A DNA stretch of 62,419 nucleotides. It comes from Pseudomonadota bacterium. GTDB lineage: Bacteria; Pseudomonadota; Gammaproteobacteria; Xanthomonadales; Rhodanobacteraceae. The position numbers and the translations under genes were made by a program. This document shows, piece by piece, positions 8,675 to 17,573 of the stretch (position 1 is the first letter of the stretch; every line of letters begins with the position of its first letter). The notes under the pieces are model-generated. The model ran no database searches, was not told the origin of the DNA, and saw only the letters and a program-made list of their open reading frames with translations. The stretch spans positions 1 through 62,419 of the forward strand of contig JAFEFS010000087.1 of the NCBI GenBank assembly GCA_018240465.1. The letters are read 5' to 3'.

Positions 8675-9931
8675 CTATTTCGACTTGATTTCCACTTTGG
8701 CGCCGTCGCTCAATTCCGCCGGTGGCTGCTTGATCACGCGCGTGCCCGCGCCGATGCCTTCGACCAGGCGCAAGTCGTTGTAGGTTTGCCCCGGAGCAAC
8801 GGTCCTGGCGCGCGCATGGTCCGCATCGATCGCGAACACGATGTCCTTGCCCTCGCGCCTGACGATCGCGGACACGGGAACGAGGACGCCTTTCGGCGGC
8901 GTCGCTGCCGCTGTTTTCGATGCGTCCGACGCGTCCTCGAAGAACGACACGCGCGCGCCCATGTCGGGCAGGATGCGCGGGTCCTTCGCATCGATGCCGA
9001 TACGCACCTTGACCGTCGCCTTGCCGCGGTCGGCGGTGGGAATGATCGCGATGACGTGCGCGGGAATCTTCCAGTCCGGATAGGCGTCGAGCGTCGCCTG
9101 TGCGGACTGCTTCGGCACGACGCGCGAGATGTAGGACTCGTTGACGTCGACCTCGATTTCGAGCGAGTCCATGTCGACGATCGTGCCGACGCCGGTGCGG
9201 GTGAAGCCGCCACCCGCCGACAAAGGTGAGACGATCTCGCCGACCTGCGCGGCCTTGGCCGTGACCATGCCGCTGAACGGCGCGCGCACGGTGCAGTAGT
9301 CGAGCTGTACCTGCGCCGCTTGCACGTTCGCCAGAGCCACGTCGACCTGCCTGCGCTGCGCGGCAACCGTGGCGGCCTGCGTTGCGACCTGCGTCTGCGC
9401 AAGCTCGAGCGACTGCTGCGAGGCGAGCTTGCGCGCGACGATGTCCTGCTGGCGCGCAAGGTCGCGCTGGTTCTGCGCGAGCAGCGCCTGAACCTGGGCA
9501 AGCTGCGCCTGCGCCGCATGCGCGCCGGCCTGCGCCTGCGCCAGATACGCCTGCTGCTGGGTCGATTCCAGGCGCGCCAGCACCTGGCCCTTTTCCACCC
9601 GCTCGCCTTCTTCGATCAGCACCTCGGTCAGCGTACCGGTGATCTGCGCGGACACCGTCGCCGCGCGACGCGCGGTCACGTAGCCGGTCGCCTGCAGCAC
9701 CGAGGTGTCGGCGCCGCCGGCGTTCGGCGCGGATGCGGTCGCCGCCTCGACGGTGAACCCGTGGATGTTGCCGGCGACGTAGTACCAGCCTGCGGCGCCG
9801 ACGGCGGCGAGTGCGACGAGGGACGCGACGGCGATCCAGGGCCAATGCGGTCCACCGTTTGCGTGATCGTCGCGATGCTCCTTGCCGATACGCAGCTCGT
9901 TCAGCAGATCCGATTTGTCCATGATGCCCAT
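8675..9931 (-). CDS. Periplasmic adaptor (membrane fusion protein, HlyD/MacA type) of ABC efflux
   Basis: A 418-residue membrane fusion protein. A short cytoplasmic start is followed by one membrane anchor (PWIAVASLVALAAVGAAGWY), then the lipoyl half-motifs (VSAQITGTLTEVLIEEGERV, with the second near FSGMVTAKAAQVGEIVSP), an Ala/Gln-rich coiled-coil hairpin between them (about residues 110-190), and a beta-barrel C-terminal part. It links the inner-membrane ABC pump to an outer-membrane channel, which is not encoded here. The start is uncertain: ATG 9931 (MGIMDKSD) or ATG 9922 (MDKSD) are most likely; a GTG at 9961 would add ten residues. A 12-bp perfect palindrome lies 84 bp upstream. Confidence 0.9.
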   Translation of the reverse strand: MGIMDKSDLLNELRIGKEHRDDHANGGPHWPWIAVASLVALAAVGAAGWYYVAGNIHGFTVEAATASAPNAGGADTSVLQATGYVTARRAATVSAQITGTLTEVLIEEGERVEKGQVLARLESTQQQAYLAQAQAGAHAAQAQLAQVQALLAQNQRDLARQQDIVARKLASQQSLELAQTQVATQAATVAAQRRQVDVALANVQAAQVQLDYCTVRAPFSGMVTAKAAQVGEIVSPLSAGGGFTRTGVGTIVDMDSLEIEVDVNESYISRVVPKQSAQATLDAYPDWKIPAHVIAIIPTADRGKATVKVRIGIDAKDPRILPDMGARVSFFEDASDASKTAAATPPKGVLVPVSAIVRREGKDIVFAIDADHARARTVAPGQTYNDLRLVEGIGAGTRVIKQPPAELSDGAKVEIKSK

Positions 9932-10014
9932 GCGAATGCTTCGATTCCCGAAGTTTGCCACAGACTACCGTCGCCATGATTCGCGCGGCAGGGGCAGTCC
10001 TCACGAATGCGCAA

Positions 10015-10026
10015 TGACAATTGTCA
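10015..10026. promoter_or_regulatory. 12-bp perfect palindrome upstream of the efflux operon (operator candidate)
   Basis: TGACAATTGTCA, a perfect dyad centred about 90 bp upstream of the adaptor start. Size and position fit a dimeric repressor or activator site controlling the efflux operon. No local regulator gene is adjacent. The 9932-10130 interval holds nothing else that I can name. Confidence 0.4.
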
Positions 10027-10130
10027 GGTCACCGCATCGCAGACGATGCAGCGGCACGTCTGATTCTCGCCCTGCCTTTCTCGATCCCGACGAACGAGAC
10101 ACACCCATTTCGACACGCAGCAATTCCGCC

Positions 10131-10570
10131 ATGTCGACCGCCGCAAAAAAATGCCCGCACTCGCAGCCGGCTATTCCGGCAAGCCGCTGCGGCCGAAATT
10201 GAGGCTAGCCGGGGCTGCGCGTGCGCCTGGTCGGCGCGCCGGACGGCTCTTTCAGTCTATGCGGCTTCGACGCCACACAGGTTGCCTTGATTGCGCACAG
10301 CGCCGGCCGCTGCGACTTCGCTCATGTTTTCACCACCCGGCGAGCGACACTGTGGCGTGGCCTGCCCGACCTGATCGCGGGCCTCGCCGACCGCGGCGTG
10401 TTGTGGGTCGCGTGGCCGAAGCATCGGCCACGATCGCAACCGACACCACCGGCGATACGCTGCACGAAGCGGTACCACCGTTCTGCCTGGTCGAAATCAA
10501 GGCCTGCGCGGTGGATGCGGTGCGGCGCGCGCTCAAATTCGGGCGCCGAAGGACGGGCGAGACGGGCTGA
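10131..10570 (+). pseudogene. DUF3052 family gene disrupted by frameshifts
   Basis: Pieces of one DUF3052 protein lie in alternating frames. MSTAAKK starts in the frame of ATG 10131 and is thrown out at an A7 run (10145-10151). AGYSGKPLRPKLRLA (from 10151) is in the next frame. PGLRVRLVGAPDGSF through ADRGVLWVAWPK returns to the frame of 10131 (about 10209-10420). ATIATDTTGDTLHEAVPPF through KACAVDAVRRALKFGRRR then continues in the 10151 frame to the stop at 10568-10570. Order and spacing match the family, whose members end in a Leu-Lys-Phe-basic tail. At least two and probably three indels are needed. It is either a pseudogene or an assembly with indel errors. The function of DUF3052 is not established. 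Confidence 0.75.
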
Positions 10571-10682
10571 ACCGGGCGCGCTTCCGCCGGGCAAAAAAAT
10601 GGGTTTCCTTCGATGCCCATTGGTGTAAATTAGCGACCGCGTCACGGATCGTTGTTCCCCACAACTGACACTGAGGTCTCCC

Positions 10683-11084
10683 ATGAGTCTGGCTACCGAA
10701 TTCAAGGCTTTCGTTCTGCGCGGCAATGTCGTCGACCTCGCCGTCGGCGTCGTCATCGGCGCCGCATTCGGCAAGATCGTCTCCTCGCTCGTCGACAATG
10801 TCATCATGCCGCCGATCGGCCTGCTGATCGGCGGCATCGATTTCTCGGCGTGGAAATGGATACTCAAGGCCGCCGGCGCCGACGGCAAGGGCGAGGTCGC
10901 GATCCAGATCGGCGTGTTCCTCAACACCATCATCCAGTTCGTCATCATCGCCGCGGCGATCTTCCTCGTGGTCAAGATCATCAACTCGATGACGAAGAAA
11001 GCCGAGGAAGCGCCGGCCGCGCCGCCTGAGCCGACCGCGACCGAAAAACTGCTGACCGAGATCCGCGACGCGCTGAAGAAATAG
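10683..11084 (+). CDS. mscL: Large-conductance mechanosensitive channel MscL
   Basis: A 133-residue channel that opens under membrane tension to release solutes on hypo-osmotic shock. The N-terminal helix plus first membrane helix reads FKAFVLRGNVVDLAVGVVIG, followed by AAFGKIVSSLVDNVIMPPIG, the most conserved part of the family. The second helix is AIQIGVFLNTIIQFVIIAAA, and the C-terminal cytoplasmic helix contains KLLTEIRDALKK. The length equals the family norm. Start ATG 10683, with GAGG about 6 bases upstream. It is monocistronic: a strong terminator follows at 11107. An AT-rich stretch (TAAATTAG at 10626-10633) just upstream may contain its -10 element. Confidence 0.98.
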   Translation: MSLATEFKAFVLRGNVVDLAVGVVIGAAFGKIVSSLVDNVIMPPIGLLIGGIDFSAWKWILKAAGADGKGEVAIQIGVFLNTIIQFVIIAAAIFLVVKIINSMTKKAEEAPAAPPEPTATEKLLTEIRDALKK

Positions 11085-11106
11085 CCGTCCGCCTCACGAT
11101 GAAACG

Positions 11107-11139
11107 GGGCGCGGCGATTCTGCCGCGCCCTTTCTTTTT
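11107..11139 (+). terminator. Intrinsic terminator of mscL
   Basis: A perfect 9-bp stem GGGCGCGGC / GCCGCGCCC with the 6-nt loop GATTCT, followed at once by TTTCTTTTT (11131-11139). Located 23 bp after the mscL stop codon. Confidence 0.93.
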
Positions 11140-11287
11140 GCGCGCCCGCGCAACCCATGCAAAACATGGCCGCCCCGTGCGCGCGCAAAGCGGCCCTACA
11201 GCGCGGCGGCAGATTTTGCGATTCTTGGGGCCGCCGCAAGCATGCGCCGCGTACCGTTTTCTTCCCGTCAGTCCCCCGGAGTCCGCC

Positions 11288-12727
11288 GTGAAAGTCCTTT
11301 CCGCCTTGAGTCTCACCGTCGTTTCGGCACTCGCCGCAAGCGCCGCACACGCTGCCGACACGCGCATCCCCGACGCGGCCGTGCGCGCCGCCGAACAGTT
11401 GCGCGACCGCGCCATGAACGACGGCACCGCGTACAAGTTCGTCACGGACCTGACCACGGAAATCGGCCCGCGCCTCGCCGCGAGCGACAACGACGCGAAA
11501 GCGCGCGAATGGGTGATCGCCCGCTTCAAGGCGCTCGGCTTCGACAAGGTCTATGCCGAGCCGGTGACCTATCCGAAATGGGTGCGCCGCCACGAATCCG
11601 GCGCGATCGTCGCGCCGTTCCCGCAGAACCTCGTCGTGACCGCGCTCGGCCACAGCTTCCCGACGCCCGCCGGCGGCCTCACCGCCGAAGTCGTGCGTTT
11701 CGAGAATCTCGACGCGCTCAAGGCCGCCGATCCGGCCACGGTGAAAGGCAAGATCGTCTACGTCGGCTTCCGCATGCAGCGGCACAAGGACGGCCACGAC
11801 TACGGCACGGGCTCGTCGATCCGCGTCGACGGGCCGCCGCTGGCGGCGGGCAAGGGCGCCGGGGCATTTCTGCTGCGCTCGGCCGGTACCGACGCGAGCG
11901 ACCGCATGGCGCATACCGGCGTGACCGGCTTCGCCGACGCCTCGGCCAACGGCATCCCCGCCGCCGCGCTGTCGAACCCCGACGCCGACCAACTCGAGCG
12001 CGTGCTCGCCTACGGCAAGCCGGTGACGGTCAAGCTCGACCTCGACGTCGGCTTCGACGGCGAATACACCGGTGCCAACGTGATCGGCGAAGTCACTGGC
12101 AGCAAGCACCCCGACCAGATCATCGACATCGGCGGTCATCTCGACTCCTGGGATCCGGGCACGGGCGCGATCGACGATGCCGCCGGCGTGGCAATCACCG
12201 CCGCCGCCGCGCATCTGATCAAGCAGATGCCGCAGCGGCCCGAGCGCACGATCCGCGTCATCGCGTTCGCCAACGAGGAAGCCGGCCTCTACGGCGGCAA
12301 GGCTTACGCGCAGCAACATGCCGGCGAAGTCGCAAGGCACGTGCTCGGCACCGAATCCGATTTCGGTTCCGGCCCGATCTGGCGCATGAGCGCGAGCGTG
12401 AAACCGCAGGCGCGTGCGGCGATCGCGCAAATCGCCGCCGTGCTCAAACCGCTCGGTGTCGACTACGACGAAACGAAATCCGGCGGCGGCGGCTCCGATC
12501 TTTCGCAGATGCATGCCAAGGGCATGGCAGCGCTGACCCTGCTGCAGGACGGCGCGCACTACTTCGACGTCCATCACACGGCGAACGACACGCTCGACAA
12601 GATCGACCCGAAGGAGCTGGCGCAGAACGTCGCCGTCTACGCCGCCTGGGCCTATATGGCCGCACAGGCCGACGGCGACTTCGGTTCGGCGCCGGGCGCA
12701 TTCGCGAAGGACAAGGACGCGGAGTGA
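11288..12727 (+). CDS. Secreted M28-family zinc peptidase with PA domain
   Basis: A 479-residue exported aminopeptidase/carboxypeptidase-like enzyme. A signal peptide (LSALSLTVVSALAASAAHA) is followed by a protease-associated (PA) insert at about residues 120-240, then the M28 catalytic domain. Zinc ligands are visible: HLDSWDPGTGAIDDAAG (His284, Asp in AIDDAAG), the catalytic Glu pair in FANEEAGLYGG, Asp in GTESDFGSG and the final His in YFDVHHTANDTLDKID. The start is GTG 11288 with GGAG 6 bases upstream; earlier in-frame codons cover the mscL terminator region. Probable periplasmic or outer-surface peptide degradation. The next gene, a broken GFA gene, starts 13 bp downstream. Confidence 0.92.
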   Translation: MKVLSALSLTVVSALAASAAHAADTRIPDAAVRAAEQLRDRAMNDGTAYKFVTDLTTEIGPRLAASDNDAKAREWVIARFKALGFDKVYAEPVTYPKWVRRHESGAIVAPFPQNLVVTALGHSFPTPAGGLTAEVVRFENLDALKAADPATVKGKIVYVGFRMQRHKDGHDYGTGSSIRVDGPPLAAGKGAGAFLLRSAGTDASDRMAHTGVTGFADASANGIPAAALSNPDADQLERVLAYGKPVTVKLDLDVGFDGEYTGANVIGEVTGSKHPDQIIDIGGHLDSWDPGTGAIDDAAGVAITAAAAHLIKQMPQRPERTIRVIAFANEEAGLYGGKAYAQQHAGEVARHVLGTESDFGSGPIWRMSASVKPQARAAIAQIAAVLKPLGVDYDETKSGGGGSDLSQMHAKGMAALTLLQDGAHYFDVHHTANDTLDKIDPKELAQNVAVYAAWAYMAAQADGDFGSAPGAFAKDKDAE

Positions 12728-12740
12728 AGGCAACGCGGCG

Positions 12741-13161
12741 ATGCTGCGCGGAGGCTGTCACTGCGGCGGCCTGAGCGTCGAGTTTTCGACGACGCTCGCG
12801 GCCGCGACCATCAGGCCGCGCGCATGCGATTGCCCGTTCTGCCGCAAGCACGGTGCGTCCTGGGTTTCCGATCCGGGTGGGCGGCTCGAGCTTGCCACGC
12901 GCAACGGCGGCCCGCTGGAGTATCGCCAGGGGTCGGGCACGGCCACGTTCCTGCTGTGCCGCCTGCGGCGTACTCGTCGCGGTGACCTACGCGCAGGCGG
13001 CGCGCGTCTACGCCGCGGTCAATGCGGCCTGCCTCGACGGCGAACCCGGCTTCGGCGCCGTGCTGCCGGTCTCGCCGCAAAAACTCGGTGCGGAGGAAAA
13101 GACCGCACGCTGGCGCGAGCTGTGGGTGCCCGATGTCCGCATCGTTTCAGCCGGCAACTGA
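12741..13161 (+). pseudogene. GFA (glutathione-dependent formaldehyde-activating / CENP-V) family gene, frameshifted
   Basis: The first part (from ATG 12741) carries the zinc motifs GGCHCGGLSVEF and CDCPFCRKHGASW and runs to GTATFLLC. The remainder, CAACGVLVAVTYAQAARVYA to the stop at 13159-13161, is one frame over. The break is at 12957-12960 inside the second Cys-x-x-Cys motif, and a two-base loss in the GC-repetitive stretch TGTGCCGCC explains it. Joined, the product would be an ordinary GFA-family protein of about 140 residues. True pseudogene or sequencing/assembly indel cannot be separated here; it is the second such case within 3 kb. Confidence 0.78.
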
Positions 13162-13236
13162 ACCGCGACGCGGAATCACGCCTGCCGCCGCTGCGCTACA
13201 CTGATTGCGATTCCACCGGCGCGAGGCGCGGACCGC

Positions 13237-13668
13237 ATGACCGCATCGACTTGGCTTTTCTGGGCACTCGCCTCGGCGGTGTTCGCCGCGCTGACTGCGG
13301 TTTTCGCCAAGATCGGCATCGAGGGCGTGGATTCCGACCTGGCCACGCTGATCCGCACCGCCGTGATCATCGTCGTGCTCGCCGCGTTCGTCTACGCAAC
13401 CGGAAAATGGAGCAATCCGCTCGAATTGTCGACGCGCACGTGGTTCTTTCTCGTTCTGTCCGGCCTGGCCACGGGCGCGTCGTGGGTCTGCTATTTCCGC
13501 GCGCTGAAACTCGGCAATGCCTCGCAGGTCGCGCCGGTCGACAAGCTCAGCCTCGTTCTCGTCGCGATATTCGCCTTCGCCTTCCTCGGCGAGCGGCCAT
13601 CACTGCGCGAATGGCTCGGTATCGCGATGGTCGGCGCGGGCGTCGTGGTGCTGGCGCTGAAAAAGTAG
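13237..13668 (+). CDS. EamA-domain (DMT superfamily) small membrane protein
   Basis: A 143-residue integral membrane protein made of a single EamA unit: five predicted helices, starting with TWLFWALASAVFAALTAVFA, continuing with LIRTAVIIVVLAAFVYA and WFFLVLSGLATGASWVCYFR, and ending VDKLSLVLVAIFAFAFLGER and LGIAMVGAGVVVLALKK. Normal DMT exporters carry two such units; single-unit proteins of this size exist and probably act as dimers. Substrate unknown. Start ATG 13237. It stands alone between the broken GFA gene and the DGPF/sigma pair. Confidence 0.88.
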   Translation: MTASTWLFWALASAVFAALTAVFAKIGIEGVDSDLATLIRTAVIIVVLAAFVYATGKWSNPLELSTRTWFFLVLSGLATGASWVCYFRALKLGNASQVAPVDKLSLVLVAIFAFAFLGERPSLREWLGIAMVGAGVVVLALKK

Positions 13669-13780
13669 GATTCGATTCAGCGTACCCGGTTTCGGCAAGG
13701 AAAATTTTTCCGGCGCTGTCGATTCGCGCCGCTGCCGTTCGACCAGATCACGGCGATTCCGCCGAATCTTCGAGGAAACG

Positions 13781-14134
13781 ATGATGCAATACCTGCTGCT
13801 GATCTACGAAAACGAAGCCCGCTACGCGACGATGAGCGAAGCGGATCTGGGCAAGTTGCTGGGCGACTACCGTGCCTGCACCCAATCGATGATCGAGGGC
13901 GGCCAGTTCAAGGCCGGCAATGCGCTGCAGCCGACCTCGACGGCGACGACCGTGCGCGTGCGCAACGGCAAGGCCGCGGCTACCGACGGCCCGTTCGCGG
14001 AGACGCGCGAGCAGCTCGGCGGCTTCTATCTGGTCGAGGCGAAGGATCTCGACGAGGCGGTCGCGCTCGCTGCGCGCATTCCGAGCGCGCTGGTCGGCAG
14101 CATCGAGGTGCGGCCGATCCAGGTCTTCGGCTAG
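13781..14134 (+). CDS. YCII/DGPF domain protein paired with an ECF sigma factor
   Basis: A 117-residue protein with the classic motif ATDGPFAETREQLGGFYLVE at about residues 66-85. It starts MMQYLLLIYENEARY; GAGG at 13772-13775 lies 5 bases before ATG 13781 (a second ATG follows directly). It ends 3 bp before the sigma-factor start, so the two are translationally linked. DGPF proteins next to ECF42-group sigma factors are a recognised arrangement; the protein is thought to be a partner or target of the sigma factor, but its activity is unknown. Compare the orphan copy at 483. Confidence 0.92.
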   Translation: MMQYLLLIYENEARYATMSEADLGKLLGDYRACTQSMIEGGQFKAGNALQPTSTATTVRVRNGKAAATDGPFAETREQLGGFYLVEAKDLDEAVALAARIPSALVGSIEVRPIQVFG

Positions 14135-14137
14135 CTC

Positions 14138-15373
14138 ATGGCGGCACCGATCGCGACGGTGCTGCAACGGGAAGCGGGTCGCGTGCTCGCGACGCTGATC
14201 CGCCTTCTCGGCGACTTCGATCTGGCCGAGGACGCGCGCCAGGATGCGTTCGCCGCCGCGATCGAGCGATGGCCGGCCACAGGCGTGCCGGCCAATCCGG
14301 CGGCATGGCTGGTGCAGGTCGGACGCAACAAGACGATCGACGCGCAGCGCCGGCGCACGTTCTTCGACATGCGCATCGCCCCGGAATTTTCCGCCGATGC
14401 GTTCATCCAGGCCGATGACGCGCGCCTCGACGACGCGCATTTCGACGACGACCGCCTGCGCCTGATCTTCACCTGCTGCCACCCCGCGCTGAACATCGAG
14501 GCGCAGGTGGCGCTGACCCTGCACACGCTGTGCGATCTCGACACGCAGGCGATCGCGCGCGCCTTCCTCGCCGGAGAGGAGACGATGGCGCAGCGCCTCG
14601 TGCGCGCGAAGAAGAAAATCCGCGACGCCGGCATTCCGTTCGAAACGCCCGCGCCGGCGCAACTGGAAGAGCGCCTCGCCGGCGTGCTCGCGACGATCTA
14701 CCTGATCTTCACCGAGGGCTACGCGGCGACGAAGGGCGATGCGCTGATCCGCCGCGACCTGTGCCGCGAGGCGATCCGTCTCGGCCGCCTGCTCGACGAG
14801 TTGCTGCCGCAGCACTCCGAAGTGCAGGGCCTCAACGCACTGATGCTGCTGCACGATGCGCGCGGTGCGGCGCGCACGACCGCGGACGGCGACCTCGTAC
14901 TGCTCGAAGACCAGGACCGCACGCTCTGGAACGGCGTGCAGATCGACGCGGGCACCGCTCTGCTCGATCGCGCCTTGCGCACGAAGGGGCGCATCGGCCC
15001 GTATGCCGTGCAGGCCGCGATCGCCGCGCTGCACGCGCGCGCGCCGCACCATGCCGACACCGACTGGCGGCAGATCGCCGGGCTTTTCGAGGTGCTCGCG
15101 CGGCTGCAGCCGACGCCGATCGTCGAACTCAACCGCATCGCCGCGATCTCGATGGTCGACGGCCCGGCCCATGCACTCGACCTGCTCATCGCGCTGATCG
15201 CGCGCAGCAATACCGAACACAGTCACCTGTTCGCCGCGGCGCGCGCGAACCTGCTGCAGCGCCTCGATCGCCGTGCGGAAGCGCTGGGCCAGTACCGTCT
15301 CGCTCTCGCCACGGCGAGGCTGGAGCCGGAACGGCGCTGGTTGGCGCGACGGATCGCCGCGCTCGGCGGCTGA
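14138..15373 (+). CDS. ECF-type RNA polymerase sigma factor, ECF42-like with C-terminal extension
   Basis: A 411-residue sigma factor. Region 2 is at about residues 10-75 ([20 protein letters not shown], then [16 protein letters not shown]). The linker holds [20 protein letters not shown], and region 4 follows near residues 125-165 ([20 protein letters not shown]). A long C-terminal helical, TPR-like extension from about 180 ([20 protein letters not shown] and [18 protein letters not shown]) is the hallmark of the DGPF-associated ECF42 type and replaces an anti-sigma factor. It shares an operon with the DGPF gene 3 bp upstream. No anti-sigma gene is present, in line with control by the extension. 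Confidence 0.93.
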   Translation: MAAPIATVLQREAGRVLATLIRLLGDFDLAEDARQDAFAAAIERWPATGVPANPAAWLVQVGRNKTIDAQRRRTFFDMRIAPEFSADAFIQADDARLDDAHFDDDRLRLIFTCCHPALNIEAQVALTLHTLCDLDTQAIARAFLAGEETMAQRLVRAKKKIRDAGIPFETPAPAQLEERLAGVLATIYLIFTEGYAATKGDALIRRDLCREAIRLGRLLDELLPQHSEVQGLNALMLLHDARGAARTTADGDLVLLEDQDRTLWNGVQIDAGTALLDRALRTKGRIGPYAVQAAIAALHARAPHHADTDWRQIAGLFEVLARLQPTPIVELNRIAAISMVDGPAHALDLLIALIARSNTEHSHLFAAARANLLQRLDRRAEALGQYRLALATARLEPERRWLARRIAALGG

Positions 15374-15385
15374 GTCCGTGTTCGC

Positions 15386-17569
15386 TCAATCGGCGAGGCC
15401 GAGGGCGCGGGCGGTTTCCGCGGCGAGCGCGTAGCTGTCGCCGTGCGGCCGCGTCGGGTAGCGCTGCGTGCCGCGGTTCCACTCCTCGCCGAGGGCGAAC
15501 CAGTCGATCGGCTGCGCCGTGACGCCCGTACGCAACTCGCCATCGAGTGCGGCAAAGTATACTTCCCAGCGGCGCATGTGGTAGTCGCGCGTCAGGCCGG
15601 CCCAGTCCTTGTTGCCGTAGTCGTGCAGTTCGGCGCCCTCGCTCGCCTTGCGCTCGCCCCAGGTGGTCAGGATCGAACGTGCGTCGTAGTCCAGGCGGCG
15701 CAGTTCCGCGGGCGTCGAGGCCCAGCCGCGCACGCGGTCGAGCCAGACGCCGACGAGAAAGTCGCGCTGCGTCGAAAGCAGGCGGTCCTGCAAATCCATC
15801 AATGCCAGCCAGCGCTGCGTCAGCGTGACGAAATGCGCGCGATCCTTCGCCTCGAACGCTGCCTTGATCCGCGGCAGCAGGCTGCGACTCTCGTTCGCCA
15901 GCGTCTGCCGCGCCACATCGACGAGGTCGTAACGATAGGTCGCACTCGCGCGCAGGGCCGGCGCGACAGCGAGCAACTGCGGCAACGCAGCGGCAAACTT
16001 CTTCGCATCGTAGCGCATCGCCTCGGGCGACCAGCGTGAAGCCTGGACCGCGGTCAGGCCCGGCTGCGCGGCGAACAGCGATTCCTGCCCGGCCTCGCGC
16101 TCGCTGTGGAACTCGACCGTATCGGGCGGAATGCTGTACGCCGTCTCGCGCAGGATCTTCCACGCCGCGAGCGCATGCGTGTCGGCCGCGCCGTAGCGGC
16201 GCTGCACGTAGTTCTCCGTCCACCGCGCGGCGTCGACTTCGCCGTCGCGCCAGGCCATCTCGGTGAACAGATCGAATGCAAACGGGTTGGTGTCCATGCC
16301 TTCGGCAAACACCGCCGTGCCGATCATGTTGGGGTTTGCATCGGCCATGCGCGGGAGCCGCTCGGTGTAGTTGCGGATGTCGGCGCCGAACGTCGTGCGG
16401 CCGCCGAACGCCCAGATGCCGCCGAACAGGAACGGCGCACCGTGGAAGTCGGTCATGCGGTCGTCGCGCGGCACCTTGTCGTGATCGATGTCGATGATGA
16501 ACAGCTTGCTGCGATCGACGCCGGCGAGCAGTTTCGGCTGCGGATTGCCCTGCCAGGCGAGCATCATCCACTTCGCGCCGGGATGCGCCGCGTCGAGCGC
16601 CGCCTGGATGAGGCGTGCGCCGTCGCCTACGGGAACGTCGCCGGAGGTTCCGCCTTCCTGGAAAATCTCGAGGTCGTAGATCGTCGAATCGCCATACAGC
16701 TCGCGCTGGTGGCGGTAGAAGCTCGCGGCGATTTTCGCGAACAGCGGATCGCGCGGATCGAGCCAGCCGGGTCGGGTGAAACCCGCCCATTCGCCTTGTT
16801 CGATCACGTGGGCATGCGGGAATTTCTTCGCGAAATCCGCTGGCACCATGCCGTAGAACCCCGGCAGCACGGGCGTGATGCCAAGCTCGCGCAGGCGCGC
16901 GAGAATCTGCCGCGCCGACTTCGCACGCCGCGCCATCAGTTCACGGCTGATCGGCCCGTCGAAGCAGCACATGTTGCCCATCAACTGCCAGTTCTGGTGC
17001 GCGGGCTGGGTGATCCATTCGCGCAACTCGCGGTCGGAGTAGCCGAAGTCGCGAAAGGTGTCGTAGAGCACGGAATCCATGCCGCGCTCGACGATCATCG
17101 CATTGATTCCGCTGAGCGCGTAGAGATCGATCTCGCGCTCCCAGCGCGCCCAGTCCCAGTACGGCATCGTGTAGCCGTCGGTATTCTGGTTGAGCGCGTA
17201 GCGCCAGGGAAAACGCGCGCGCTGCTCGATCGGAGCGTCGGGCGGCGGCAGCGGCGAGTCGCCGAGGCGCTCGCCGTTGGTCGAAACCTGAAGCTGCGCG
17301 ACGTACTTCAGATACCAGTTGACGCCAAACAGCAGCGCACTCGTCGTGCTGCCCTCGACGCGCGCGCGCGTGCCGGCGCGCGCGATGCGGAAACGCTCAC
17401 CATCATCCTGCGCGGGCAGCGGCGCCAACTCGATCTGCCCCGCGCGGCGACCGAGCACGCGCTGGACGACCGCCTGCGCCGGACGCAGATCGAATCCCGG
17501 CGCTTCACCCGGCGTCGCGGCCAGCGGGACGCAGAATGCGAGCAACCCAAGGGCGAGGAGAGTACGCAT
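15386..17569 (-). CDS. Alpha-N-acetylglucosaminidase, GH89 (NAGLU family)
   Basis: A 727-residue exported glycosidase that removes terminal alpha-linked N-acetylglucosamine. A signal peptide (MRTLLALGLLAFCVPLAAT) leads into the small N-terminal NAGLU domain and then the TIM barrel (PWRYALNQNTDGYTMPYWDW, LYALSGINAMIVERG, LPGFYGMVP). By analogy with human NAGLU, the acid/base is Glu305 in LEIFQEGG and the nucleophile Glu423 in VFAEGMDTNPFAF. The C-terminal helical domain ends near AETARALGLAD. The start ATG 17569 was chosen for its signal peptide. It begins 4 bp after the stop of the methyltransferase gene, so translation is probably coupled. Natural targets would be GlcNAc-capped glycans; no other glycosidase is nearby. 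Confidence 0.93.
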   Translation of the reverse strand: MRTLLALGLLAFCVPLAATPGEAPGFDLRPAQAVVQRVLGRRAGQIELAPLPAQDDGERFRIARAGTRARVEGSTTSALLFGVNWYLKYVAQLQVSTNGERLGDSPLPPPDAPIEQRARFPWRYALNQNTDGYTMPYWDWARWEREIDLYALSGINAMIVERGMDSVLYDTFRDFGYSDRELREWITQPAHQNWQLMGNMCCFDGPISRELMARRAKSARQILARLRELGITPVLPGFYGMVPADFAKKFPHAHVIEQGEWAGFTRPGWLDPRDPLFAKIAASFYRHQRELYGDSTIYDLEIFQEGGTSGDVPVGDGARLIQAALDAAHPGAKWMMLAWQGNPQPKLLAGVDRSKLFIIDIDHDKVPRDDRMTDFHGAPFLFGGIWAFGGRTTFGADIRNYTERLPRMADANPNMIGTAVFAEGMDTNPFAFDLFTEMAWRDGEVDAARWTENYVQRRYGAADTHALAAWKILRETAYSIPPDTVEFHSEREAGQESLFAAQPGLTAVQASRWSPEAMRYDAKKFAAALPQLLAVAPALRASATYRYDLVDVARQTLANESRSLLPRIKAAFEAKDRAHFVTLTQRWLALMDLQDRLLSTQRDFLVGVWLDRVRGWASTPAELRRLDYDARSILTTWGERKASEGAELHDYGNKDWAGLTRDYHMRRWEVYFAALDGELRTGVTAQPIDWFALGEEWNRGTQRYPTRPHGDSYALAAETARALGLAD

Positions 17570-17573
17570 GGAA

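Noticed and set aside
10131..10570. Programmed ribosomal frameshifting to explain the DUF3052 fragments
   Set aside because: Three separate frame changes would be needed and no slippery site with a downstream structure is evident apart from the A7 run; decay or sequencing error is simpler.
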